Of a DNA stretch of 64,000 nucleotides, positions 14,730 to 21,544 are shown piece by piece; position 1 is the stretch's first letter, and each line of letters starts with the position of its first letter. The stretch covers positions 62,001-126,000 of the forward strand of contig UBYA01000008.1 in assembly GCA_900469615.1 (NCBI GenBank), in the 5' to 3' direction. Source of the DNA: Hyphomicrobiales bacterium. Its GTDB lineage: Bacteria; Pseudomonadota; Alphaproteobacteria; Rhizobiales; Rhizobiaceae. The notes below the pieces were generated by a model. That model ran no database searches. It was given only the letters and a program-made list of their open reading frames with translations, and was not told the DNA's origin. A program made the translations under genes and the position numbers.

Positions 14730-15004
14730 CAGGCAATCCCCCATGCATAGTCGCCCCGCAGGGCGGCGTCGCGGAAGTCGGCCCAGGTGGGCCAGCGGCG
14801 ATCGAGCTCGGCCTGGTCGCCGGTCTGCGCGACCAGCAGGAACTCCCGGCATTCGTAAATGCCGAGCTGGCGGGCGTATTCCAGCGTTGCGGTAAAGAGG
14901 CGCAGCTGACGCGCCTCCTGACGCTGGTAGCCGGCAAGTATCCCGTAGAAGAGCGCGGCGCTCGCGATGAAAACGATGGTCTGGACAGCAAGAAGGGCGG
15001 CCAT
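14729..15004 (-). CDS. Small membrane protein
   Basis: The 91-aa protein has one N-terminal transmembrane segment (residues 2-24, VQTIVFIASAALFYGIL), followed by a cytoplasmic helical domain (LRLFTATLEYARQLGIYECREFL). ATG at 15004. The topology suggests a membrane-anchored phage accessory protein; function unknown. Confidence 0.6.
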   Translation of the reverse strand: MAALLAVQTIVFIASAALFYGILAGYQRQEARQLRLFTATLEYARQLGIYECREFLLVAQTGDQAELDRRWPTWADFRDAALRGDYAWGIA

Positions 15005-15006
15005 GG

Positions 15007-15174
15007 TCAGATCATCCCTGCGATGGCCGCGCCGAGCGAAACGGCGATGATGGCGAGAAGGGCGAGCTCGATCCGGCGCAGCTGGGCTGCTGTGGCTTCC
15101 CGCATCCTGGCGGTTGGCAGGAACGGCGTGAAATGGTTCCCATGCCGATACGGGCTGGACATGCGATGCATCAT
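15007..15174 (-). CDS. Very small single-pass membrane protein (55 aa)
   Basis: I translated this short frame by hand. It reads MMHRMSSPYRHG, a polar middle (REATAAQLRRIE) and a C-terminal transmembrane segment (LALLAIIAVSLGAAIAGMI). It ends two bases before the next gene and has the same RRIE-TM pattern as small phage membrane proteins. No clear ribosome-binding site fixes the start; the third ATG (15162) is also possible. Confidence 0.5.
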   Translation of the reverse strand: MMHRMSSPYRHGNHFTPFLPTARMREATAAQLRRIELALLAIIAVSLGAAIAGMI

Positions 15175-15224
15175 GGTGGTGATCTCTATCGTCGTGTCGT
15201 GGGTGGAGACGGGGGAGTGGGCGC

Positions 15225-15650
15225 TCAGTTCGGCGGTGAGGCCGTGACGAGCGGCTGCATGCGCCCGGCCTTGTCGATCTCGACGCCGATGGTGACGGAT
15301 GTCTCCGGCGCGACGTCGTCGCTGCCAAGCGCACGTCTGGCGCGCGCGACACGCAATTCGAGATCCCGGTATCGGTGCGTCAGCTCCGCGAAGGCGGTGT
15401 TCTCGCCCGCATCGGCCTCAAGGCCGAGCAGTTCCATCGGGCTCACCTGCAGCGCGCCGCTGATGATGATCAGTGTCGAGGCGGCGACGCGGTTCGTGCC
15501 CTTCTCGTATTTCTGCACCTGCTGGAAGGTAATGCCCAGCCGCTCGGCCAGCGCCATCTGGCTCATGCCGCGCAGCAACCGGATGCTTCGAATTCTGGAC
15601 CCGATGGCGCAATCCATCTGCGCCGTCGTCTCGCTGAGACGCTTCGTCAT
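15225..15650 (-). CDS. XRE-family HTH transcriptional regulator
   Basis: The protein has 141 residues. Residues about 12-70 form a Cro/CI-type HTH (IGSRIRSIRLLRGMSQMALAERLG..FQQVQKYEKG), of the type common in rhizobial regulators. The C-terminal part is helical and may dimerise. ATG at 15650 has GGGGAAT upstream. It lies near the start of the left-arm operon, so it may autoregulate that operon or modulate the switch. Confidence 0.82.
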   Translation of the reverse strand: MTKRLSETTAQMDCAIGSRIRSIRLLRGMSQMALAERLGITFQQVQKYEKGTNRVAASTLIIISGALQVSPMELLGLEADAGENTAFAELTHRYRDLELRVARARRALGSDDVAPETSVTIGVEIDKAGRMQPLVTASPPN

Positions 15651-15726
15651 GGTATTCCCCTGTGCTGACGTTGAACTTCTGCTTTGGAAGCCGCCCGTGG
15701 TCCGGGCGGAGATCAAAGCAGACCGG

Positions 15727-15915
15727 TCAGGCGGCGAACTGCATGCCGCTGGCGCGCACGCCGGCTGCAATCGCGCCGCGGTTTCGTACTAGGCTTTCCG
15801 GCGAGATGCCGAGATCAAGGATCTGTTCGTCGCTCATCGAGCCAAGCTCGACGATCTTGGCAATGGCGAGCTTGATGTCACGCTTGTCGTCTGCGGTTGC
15901 GATGCTGGTTTTCAT
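15727..15915 (-). CDS. Small hypothetical protein, first gene of the left-arm operon
   Basis: The 62-aa protein begins MKTSIATADDKRDIK and has the helices LAIAKIVELGSM and EQILDLGI. It resembles small rhizobial DUF1127-like or stress-type proteins only in size. GAAAGGAGCC precedes ATG 15915. A strong hairpin lies in its 5' leader. Confidence 0.6.
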   Translation of the reverse strand: MKTSIATADDKRDIKLAIAKIVELGSMSDEQILDLGISPESLVRNRGAIAAGVRASGMQFAA

Positions 15916-15943
15916 AATGGCTCCTTTCAGCCTTTGGGTTGGT

Positions 15944-15976
15944 GCGGCCGCTACGGGGAGGAACCGTAGCGGCCGC
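15944..15976 (-). promoter_or_regulatory. 13-bp perfect hairpin in the leader of the DGR operon
   Basis: The arms 15944-15956 and 15964-15976 are perfectly complementary (gcggccgctacgg/ccgtagcggccgc) with a 7-base loop. On the minus-strand mRNA the loop reads UUCCUCC, complementary to a Shine-Dalgarno sequence such as the GAAAGGAG 20-30 bases downstream. No T-tract follows, so a terminator is unlikely. Confidence 0.6.
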
Positions 15977-16021
15977 TTTCTGCGGTCCGGTCTAGGGAGG
16001 GGTGGGCCGGATGACGGTAGT

Positions 16022-16036
16022 GGTACAATATGCACC
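16022..16036. promoter_or_regulatory. Putative repressor operator 1
   Basis: GGTACAATATGCACC fits the imperfect palindrome GGTR-N7-YACC seen at four other places around the switch. It sits upstream of the left-arm (DGR) operon and of the exonuclease gene. Confidence 0.55.
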
Positions 16037-16057
16037 ACCAGCAAGTCAAGCGGTAGT

Positions 16058-16072
16058 GGTACAAAAAATACC
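16058..16072. promoter_or_regulatory. Putative repressor operator 2
   Basis: GGTACAAAAAATACC is a palindromic 15-mer exactly 36 bp from operator 1. Both are preceded by CGGTAGT, giving a 14-base identical direct repeat (16015 and 16051). Confidence 0.6.
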
Positions 16073-16196
16073 CAATTAGCGCGATTTCTTGAAGTAGGTG
16101 TGAAGCATACCACCGCGAATCTGCAACAAAGCAAATCGAATCAATCGCTTGTATCAATTCGGAAAAGATGCTGTGCTGCTTGCATCGTGGGGTTGG

Positions 16197-17258
16197 ATGG
16201 GCAACATGGCGGCGCAACTTGCGGACAGAATGGCTTTTGTGGATGTCGAGACGACAGGGTTGTACTCATCTGATCGTGTAGTGAGCTTGGGCGTTGTTGA
16301 GTTGGACGGCTGCGCGTTGCGGCAAGGGCGACTGGAGGTGGAATTAACCCACCTTATTTTCGACCCAGGCAAGAAAAGCCACCCGCAAGCCGAGGCCGTG
16401 CATGGATATGACGACTGGCTATTGCGACACCAGGAAAGCTTTGGAGATTATGCGGAGTTACTTCGAACTCGGCTCGAAAATGCCGATATTATCGTAGCGC
16501 ATAATGCATCGTTCGACGAACGGTTTATCCGGCAGGAATTTAATGGAGCCGGCGTCGTTCTGAAAGCCCCCACGTTTCATTGCACCATGCAACATTATCG
16601 CCGGATGCATGAAGGGCGCGCCGGGCTTGATGCAGTTTTGGGTCGAATGGGACTTTCGCGACATGGGTCGCGACACGGAGCCTTGGAGGATGCGTGGCTC
16701 GCGATGTGCGTCTATCTATGGCTCTCGGGGCTTAGTCATCCTGGCTTGACCACCGAGGCTTTGGCGAGGCCGCTTAATCTTCGCGAACCGCCCCCTCATC
16801 CGGGTTCGCCTCTTCCTCGTCGTTCGAAAAAAATACAATCAGCTAAATCGGAGCCGGCAGTTGTAACGCCCGCCAAATCTTATTGGTCCGAAAATGATCG
16901 CGAAAGCATACGGTCTGCGCTGATGCCGTTTAGCACGGTATTGATGAGATTGGCCTGGGCTGATGGGCGACTAGATCAGACCGAAATTGCGGTCATAAAA
17001 GATCTGGTTTCTGAAGAGCGACGACGATTGATGCTTCCTGATAATCCTAAAGCTGAACAAGATCTTGCCGCCTCGATATTCGAGAAGGTGCCATCCTTAA
17101 AGGATATAGCATCGGTAGCAAAGACTATTCGGTCAGATGATGCGTTGAGAGCTCGGCTCGGCGAGTGGGTAGGGCGCGTTATCGCTGCTGATGGCGAATT
17201 CTCGGAAACCGAAAGAGCATCTCTTCATACAATCGCCGGCATGATCAGGCGGGCATAG
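16197..17258 (+). CDS. DEDDh exonuclease with C-terminal TerB-like domain
   Basis: The protein has about 353 residues. The N-terminal half is a DnaQ-like 3'-5' exonuclease: VDVETTG (DxE), VAHNASFD and the HGALEDA Asp/His motif. A linker rich in Pro and Ser follows. The last 115 residues look TerB/DjlA-like (RLAWADGRLDQTEIAVIKDLV and VIAADGEFSETERASL, two acidic helices). Start uncertain: ATG 16197, 16206 or 16230. Base composition is less GC-rich than the neighbours. It faces away from the DGR operon and ends beside the convergent repressor gene. Confidence 0.8.
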   Translation: MGNMAAQLADRMAFVDVETTGLYSSDRVVSLGVVELDGCALRQGRLEVELTHLIFDPGKKSHPQAEAVHGYDDWLLRHQESFGDYAELLRTRLENADIIVAHNASFDERFIRQEFNGAGVVLKAPTFHCTMQHYRRMHEGRAGLDAVLGRMGLSRHGSRHGALEDAWLAMCVYLWLSGLSHPGLTTEALARPLNLREPPPHPGSPLPRRSKKIQSAKSEPAVVTPAKSYWSENDRESIRSALMPFSTVLMRLAWADGRLDQTEIAVIKDLVSEERRRLMLPDNPKAEQDLAASIFEKVPSLKDIASVAKTIRSDDALRARLGEWVGRVIAADGEFSETERASLHTIAGMIRRA

Positions 17259-17906
17259 TCACATGTCTATTACAGATCTTCTCACGCGGCCAATGACATT
17301 GATGGCTCCCTCGAAAGTCGGGGCATCGATCTTTTTATAGGAAGCCGGCTGAAAAGGTGGGTACTCGTCAGATCGGTAGCGCTTATAAGTGGTATTCCCG
17401 GCTTCATCGGTAACGACATAGCAGGCATTGTGCACCAGCCGCTTATCCCGCCGATTGACGAAGATAATAGATTCTGGCGGGGATATCTTATTCATTGAGT
17501 CGCCTACGACGCGAAGAGCGATCCATTCTCCATCTGGCAAATCTAGTGCCGGTATAGTCTGAAAATCTCCGAAGTCTGTCACGGGCTGTTGTTCGGACAG
17601 CATGCCTGCGCTAACCCATGAGATAAGGGGTACATCAACGGCGACGACCGGATCGGCATCGACGTCTTCTGGAGCGCCGATTCCGAAATAAAGCCACTGA
17701 AGGGAAACCTTATACGCTTTGGCATATTTCTTTGCATCAACCAATCCGAAGCCATTTCTTCCGGATTCGTGTGCTTTGTAATTGTTGACATTCCATTTGA
17801 ATTTGCCGGAAGCGGACTTCACTCCGCCGAACCCGGCATTTTTTCGCGCTTGCTGAAGCCGCGCGGCCCTTGCTGCACGCTCAAACTGTTCATCTTCTTT
17901 GATCAT
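17259..17906 (-). CDS. CI/LexA-like prophage repressor (S24 family)
   Basis: This 215-aa repressor has an N-terminal DNA-binding half and a C-terminal S24 self-cleavage domain: Ala100-Gly101 in SWVSAGM is the likely scissile bond, Ser137 (VVGDSM) and Lys175 (TTYKRY) the catalytic dyad. It should hold the lysogenic state and be cleaved on RecA activation. A 15-bp operator lies directly against its start codon, implying autoregulation. It is convergent with the exonuclease gene and divergent from the Cro-like gene. Confidence 0.92.
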   Translation of the reverse strand: MIKEDEQFERAARAARLQQARKNAGFGGVKSASGKFKWNVNNYKAHESGRNGFGLVDAKKYAKAYKVSLQWLYFGIGAPEDVDADPVVAVDVPLISWVSAGMLSEQQPVTDFGDFQTIPALDLPDGEWIALRVVGDSMNKISPPESIIFVNRRDKRLVHNACYVVTDEAGNTTYKRYRSDEYPPFQPASYKKIDAPTFEGAINVIGRVRRSVIDM

Positions 17907-17921
17907 GGTGCAAAAAGTACC
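17907..17921. promoter_or_regulatory. Putative repressor operator 3
   Basis: GGTGCAAAAAGTACC touches the repressor ATG (17904-17906). Occupancy would block repressor translation-start-proximal transcription, as expected for autorepression. Confidence 0.55.
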
Positions 17922-17931
17922 CGCGTTTGGT

Positions 17932-17946
17932 GGTGCAAATAATCCC
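17932..17946. promoter_or_regulatory. Putative repressor operator 4 (imperfect)
   Basis: GGTGCAAATAATCCC matches the left half-site and spacing but has TCCC in place of YACC. It lies 25 bp from operator 3, centre to centre. Confidence 0.45.
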
Positions 17947-17968
17947 CAAAGAGACTTGACGCCAAGGT

Positions 17969-17983
17969 GGTATAAGATGTACC
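17969..17983. promoter_or_regulatory. Putative repressor operator 5 over the Cro promoter
   Basis: GGTATAAGATGTACC contains TATAAG, a good -10 element for the rightward early promoter. The Cro-like ATG lies only 10 bases further, so the transcript may be leaderless or nearly so. Repressor binding here would shut off early genes. Confidence 0.55.
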
Positions 17984-17992
17984 CCTTTGCGC

Positions 17993-18214
17993 ATGACGCA
18001 CGCTGACATCATCAATAGATGGCCGACACTGACCGCTTTTGCGGAAGATATCGGCGTTACCTATGTGACGGCCAAAGCGATGCGCCGCCGTGGATCAATT
18101 CCGTCGGGGTATTGGGTTCGCGTCATAACCGCCGCGCAAGCGCGCGAGATTGAGGATGTCACTTTCAAAGTTCTGGCCGAATTGGTCGCAATTCCGCAGG
18201 AGGCTGCCGAATGA
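17993..18214 (+). CDS. Cro-like regulatory protein
   Basis: This 73-aa HTH protein (MTHADIINRWPTLTAFAEDIG, then VTYVTAKAMRRRGSIP) resembles small Cro/YdaS-type phage regulators. It is divergent from the repressor with operators between, the classical CI/Cro arrangement. ATG at 17993 is preferred to a TTG two codons upstream. Confidence 0.78.
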   Translation: MTHADIINRWPTLTAFAEDIGVTYVTAKAMRRRGSIPSGYWVRVITAAQAREIEDVTFKVLAELVAIPQEAAE

Positions 18215-18359
18215 GCCGCCTTCTTCCCGTCGGCGTCCTGTCCTTCACCTCGGGATGCCTGATCGTCGTGCCGGGTTTTGCTACGGCCCGGCACGACCGT
18301 TTTCCCTCGCGCAGGTCGTCAACTGACTGCGCCAATTCGCGCCGGGGCGACATGGTGAT

Positions 18360-18392
18360 GCGCCGGACTGGCGGACCTTCGACGTCCGGCGC
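18360..18392 (+). terminator. Terminator-like hairpin after the Cro-like gene
   Basis: The 9-bp arms GCGCCGGAC/GTCCGGCGC enclose a 15-base loop and are followed by GCTTTCTCTTCTC. It would end or attenuate the Cro transcript before the tRNA. Confidence 0.5.
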
Positions 18393-18562
18393 GCTTTCTC
18401 TTCTCGTCCTTCATATTCGTCATGGCCATCTCTCCAGTGATTGGTTGCACGTTCCTCGGAGCGGGATACATGACGATAGCCCAGCAGCGCGGCCCCGCCG
18501 GCGTCGCGCTGCTGGCGCTCATCCCCGTTATTCGCGGGTTCGTTTCCCGCAGGCCCATATTT

Positions 18563-18640
18563 CGCAGGGTAGGGAAGCCTGGTCATCCCATGTGGTTCAT
18601 ACCCACAAGATCGCTGGTTCGAATCCAGCCCCTGCAACCA
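18563..18640 (+). tRNA. Phage-encoded initiator-like tRNA-Met (CAU)
   Basis: A full cloverleaf can be drawn: acceptor CGCAGGG/CCCTGCA, D stem GGGA/TCCC, anticodon stem TGTGG/CCACA with loop TTCATAC (anticodon CAT), T stem GCTGG/CCAGC with TTCGAAT, and encoded CCA. Position 1 is C and position 72 is A, the unpaired C1-A72 that marks bacterial initiator tRNAs. The 11:24 pair is G:C, the purine:pyrimidine order of initiators. Of the three G:C pairs normal in initiator anticodon stems the first is U:A here. Hence initiator-like, with an altered P-site element. Confidence 0.85.
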
Positions 18641-18722
18641 GTTTGCCCTTGTTGAAATGGATGCCTCGCGCATGCGGTCCCCCGTGATCTGCTGACGGCT
18701 GGACACTCACATTTTCGATTTC

Positions 18723-18774
18723 TTCCCGCCACGGGAAAACCCACGCCGATTTCCCGGCGCGGGAACGGCTTTTT
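18723..18774 (+). promoter_or_regulatory. Tandem hairpin attenuator-like element
   Basis: Two copies of TTCCCG-NNN-CGGGAA (18723-18737 and 18751-18765) lie 28 bases apart. The second has outer CCG/CGG pairs and is followed by CTTTTTC, a rho-independent terminator. The arms are interchangeable: arm 2 can pair with arm 3 and so open the terminator. This sits just before the next gene's ribosome-binding site. Confidence 0.6.
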
Positions 18775-18792
18775 CATTTCGGAGGACAGGCC

Positions 18793-19284
18793 ATGGATGA
18801 CGCATTTCTCTATCGCATCAAGGCGGCGCAGCGGGATCTGATCTCACGCTCAGGCGGCATCATGCGCGTCGTCGAGCTGACGGGCTTTTCCAAGAGCGAG
18901 GTCGGCCGCTGGAACAACGGCGCCGATCCCGACCTGATGCCGGTCGGGCCGATCGTCGTGCTCGAAAAGGATTGCGGCTATGCGCTGGTGACGGGCGTGC
19001 TCGCCGATGTCAACGGCCGCCGCCTGACGGATCCGGAAGACGATCGTCGCGCCGGCATGGGGCTGATGTCGGCGCTCGCCGAAGTGCAACGCCAGATTGG
19101 CGAACTTGTGACCGCCGCAGGCGCGGCGATCGCGGACGGCTTCGTCACGGCGACGGAGGGCGCATCGATCGACCGGCCCGCGGCGAATGCCGAACGGGCC
19201 ATTTCCGATCTGCGGGCGGCGGTCGCGGTGATCAAGGCACAGGGCGGCGTCAAGGCCGGCCTTCGTGTGGTCGGTGAGGACTGA
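18793..19284 (+). CDS. Phage early regulator with HTH (CII-like position)
   Basis: The 163-aa protein has an N-terminal HTH-like segment (MRVVELTGFSKSEVGRWNNG, within residues 20-45) and a helical C-terminal half (ALAEVQRQIGELVTAAGAAIAD, then AERAISDLRAAVAVI) suited to oligomerisation. GGAGGACAGGCC precedes ATG 18793. By position it corresponds to a CII-type or replication-region regulator. Confidence 0.7.
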   Translation: MDDAFLYRIKAAQRDLISRSGGIMRVVELTGFSKSEVGRWNNGADPDLMPVGPIVVLEKDCGYALVTGVLADVNGRRLTDPEDDRRAGMGLMSALAEVQRQIGELVTAAGAAIADGFVTATEGASIDRPAANAERAISDLRAAVAVIKAQGGVKAGLRVVGED

Positions 19285-19285
19285 C

Positions 19286-19531
19286 GTGTCGGGCGCGTGC
19301 GAGACAAGACGAGACTTCGTCATGGACCCTCCCGTCGGCGCGGCCGCTCGCGCCTTGCTGCGGCGCATTTCTCAGGCCGGCCCTTTTGGCATGCATGTCG
19401 AAGAGCATGACTGGCCTATGGCGTGGCACTGCGTTCTGGCCGGCCTGATCTGCCTTGCCGGCGTCACCTGCCGCTACGTCGTGACCTTGACGGGTCAGGC
19501 GTTCCTCGACCGGCTGGCGAGGTGCGAGTGA
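19286..19531 (+). CDS. Small hypothetical membrane-associated phage protein
   Basis: The 81-aa protein starts at GTG 19286 (VSGACETRRDFVMD), supported by GTGAGGAC upstream; ATG at 19322 is an alternative. The C-terminal part has a hydrophobic segment (WHCVLAGLICLAGVTCRYVV). Its stop overlaps the next start (TGATG). Confidence 0.55.
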   Translation: MSGACETRRDFVMDPPVGAAARALLRRISQAGPFGMHVEEHDWPMAWHCVLAGLICLAGVTCRYVVTLTGQAFLDRLARCE

Positions 19532-19860
19532 TGGCGAAGACGTTCAAGACGGTCGGCATCACGATCACCATTCCCGAGAAGGCCAGGGAAACGATCGACC
19601 GGCAGGCGCGCGAGCGCGGCGTCGGATCGTCGCTATGGGCCAATCAGATTTTCGACATGGGCTTTGCCGCTGTCTGCGCGCGCGAAAAGAGCCTGCCTGC
19701 CACCGACGCGGATCTCGATGCCATCGTCGGCGCGGCCGGGCTGCTGTTCTACGGCGAGCGCTGGGACACGGCGCGCATAGCCGCCGGCCTCGGCATTTCG
19801 GAAGCGGTCGTCGATCGCATCCTCGCCGGCTGGAAAACCTATCGGCGGGGGCAGGGATGA
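19531..19860 (+). CDS. Hypothetical phage protein with HTH-like C-terminus
   Basis: This 109-aa protein opens MAKTFKTVGITITIPEKARE, a ribbon-helix-helix-like start, followed by a C-terminal helix pair (TARIAAGLGISEAVVDRILAG) that resembles an HTH. It is probably a small DNA-binding protein. Overlaps both neighbours by a few bases. Confidence 0.62.
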   Translation: MAKTFKTVGITITIPEKARETIDRQARERGVGSSLWANQIFDMGFAAVCAREKSLPATDADLDAIVGAAGLLFYGERWDTARIAAGLGISEAVVDRILAGWKTYRRGQG

Positions 19861-20576
19861 CCTCCGCATTTCAATCCGACCATCAGCAAGGACAGCAAGC
19901 CATGGCAAAGGGCGAAGGGCGCGTGACCGGGCGCAACACGGTTTCCGGCAAGATGCTGCAATCGTACATCGAGCGGCTGGAACGGCTGGGCGAGGAGAAA
20001 AAGCAGATCGGCGAAGACGAGAAGGCCGTCTATGCCGAGATGAAGGCGTCTGGCTTCAATCCGAAGATCGCCCGTCTCGTCCTCAAGCGCCGCGCCGCCA
20101 AGCCTGCCGATATCGAGGAGGTCGAGGCCGAACTCGATATGTATCTCAATGCGCTCGGCATGACGACCGAAGCGCCGCTGTTCCGCGCCGTCGGCATGAT
20201 GAACGTCGACCTGGCGGCGCGCGAGCAGGTGATCGACGCCTTCAAACAGCTCGTGCCGATGGAAGGCGAGATCATCGTCAAGGTCGGCAAGCAGCCGGTG
20301 CGGCTCTGGCGCGACGCCAAAGGCGTGGCGCATGCCGAGGATATCCAGGAGACGGCGGCGCCCGCCAGCGGCCCGAAGCCGTCGCCGGCGTCACGGCCGC
20401 CGCGCGAGGTGCCCGATGTGGATGAGGCCGGCGCCTTCGAGCTGGGGCAGGCGGCCTATCACGCCAACGAGCCGATCACCTCCAATCCCTTTGCCTGGGA
20501 TGACAAGCGCCGGCCGCAGTTCGATGCGGGCTGGCGCGACGCTTCGGGCTCCGACGGCATGGGGCCTGATACCTGA
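19857..20576 (+). CDS. GapR-domain (DUF2312) protein with RMF/CrpP-like C-terminus
   Basis: The 239-aa protein has two recognisable ends. Residues about 30-85 match GapR/DUF2312 (LQSYIERLERLGEEKKQIGED..VYAEMKASGF..KIARLVLKRR), a coiled-coil protein that clamps overtwisted DNA in alphaproteobacteria. After a Pro-rich linker, residues about 190-235 (GAFELGQAAYHANEPITSNPF..QFDAGWRDA) have the pattern of the small ribosome-modulation-factor/CrpP fold. ATG 19857 overlaps the upstream stop; MAKGEGRV at 19902 is an alternative. Confidence 0.78.
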   Translation: MTSAFQSDHQQGQQAMAKGEGRVTGRNTVSGKMLQSYIERLERLGEEKKQIGEDEKAVYAEMKASGFNPKIARLVLKRRAAKPADIEEVEAELDMYLNALGMTTEAPLFRAVGMMNVDLAAREQVIDAFKQLVPMEGEIIVKVGKQPVRLWRDAKGVAHAEDIQETAAPASGPKPSPASRPPREVPDVDEAGAFELGQAAYHANEPITSNPFAWDDKRRPQFDAGWRDASGSDGMGPDT

Positions 20577-21544
20577 TGCAGGAATTGTTCCCCACACAGA
20601 TCGACAGCCTGCAGCAGTTCGGCGACGTGCTGGAGCCCTCGGAAGCATCCGAGCCGATTCTTTCGCGGCCCGTGCGGGAAGCGCTTCTCGAATGGCTGAA
20701 CGAGATCTGGGCGAAGGACGAGCTGGAGGCGGTGAAGCTGCAGCCGCGCAAGCGCGCGCTGTTTTCCGGCGTTCCCGGGACCGGCAAGACGACGCTGGCG
20801 CATCATCTGGCGGGGCGGCTCGGGCTTCCCATGCTGGTGATCCGCCCGGAGCGGCTGCAATCGAAATATCTCGGCGACTGCGCCGGCCTGATCGGCAAGC
20901 TGTTCGACGTGCTCAGGCGCCGGCCGGAGCCGGTCTTCCTGTTCTTCGACGAGTTCGACAGCTTCGCCGCCAGGCGCATGAACAGCGGCCATAACCAGAC
21001 GGCAGAGCAGGATCATAACCTGACGATCAATACGTTGCTCGCGCATCTCGACCGCTACAAGGGTTTCATGGTGGCGGCGACGAATTTCGCCGACCGGATC
21101 GACGAGGCCGTCTGGCGCCGTTTCGAGATCCAGATCGTCATCGATCTGCCGGGCGAAGCCGAACGCCGCCATATCCTGGCGCGGTATTTCGCGCCCTTCG
21201 TGCTGCCGGAACCGGCGCTGACGGCGCTGGCCGTGTCGATGGAGGGCGCGACGCCTGCCCTGATGCGGCAGTTTGCGGAGCACATCAAGCGGCAGATCGT
21301 CGTCGGGCCGAAAGCGGGATGGGAGATGAACCGGGTTGCGGTGATCGGCCGTGTCCTGTCTTCGGTGCAGCCGCATCCGGACGCCGGCAAACCGCGCCTG
21401 TGGAGCCTCGGCGCGAAGGACCTCGCGGCCAGCCGGTTTCCCTGGCCGCTGCACAAGAGCTTGAAGGACTATCCGCCAGAGCCGGCCGTCGCTGCGCATG
21501 GCGAAGCGGTCGTTCCGTTCAAGCGGCCGGGAGGCGAGGCATGA
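20576..21544 (+). CDS. AAA+ ATPase
   Basis: This 322-aa classical AAA ATPase has Walker A GVPGTGKTT near residue 65, Walker B VFLFFDEFDS near 125, sensor 1 MVAATNFADR and an arginine-finger region (DEAVWRRFEIQI). It is related to the FtsH/proteasome-activator type and lacks any protease domain. In phage early operons such proteins remodel DNA-protein complexes. It overlaps the genes on both sides by four bases. Confidence 0.85.
   Translation: MQELFPTQIDSLQQFGDVLEPSEASEPILSRPVREALLEWLNEIWAKDELEAVKLQPRKRALFSGVPGTGKTTLAHHLAGRLGLPMLVIRPERLQSKYLGDCAGLIGKLFDVLRRRPEPVFLFFDEFDSFAARRMNSGHNQTAEQDHNLTINTLLAHLDRYKGFMVAATNFADRIDEAVWRRFEIQIVIDLPGEAERRHILARYFAPFVLPEPALTALAVSMEGATPALMRQFAEHIKRQIVVGPKAGWEMNRVAVIGRVLSSVQPHPDAGKPRLWSLGAKDLAASRFPWPLHKSLKDYPPEPAVAAHGEAVVPFKRPGGEA

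Larger units (their letters stand above)
18215..18792. other. Untranslated early leader with terminator, tRNA and double hairpin
   Basis: This 578-base stretch holds no convincing protein gene. It carries a terminator-like hairpin (18360-18392), a tRNA-Met-like gene (18563-18640) and tandem hairpins ending in a T-run (18723-18774). A frame at 18422 (MAISPVIGCTFLG, hydrophobic) runs into the tRNA and has no ribosome-binding site, so I leave it uncalled. Confidence 0.6.

Noticed and set aside
18211..18687. 158-codon frame starting at the Cro-like stop (ATGA)
   Set aside because: It runs through a terminator-like hairpin and the tRNA-Met gene; only the first 25 residues look protein-like.
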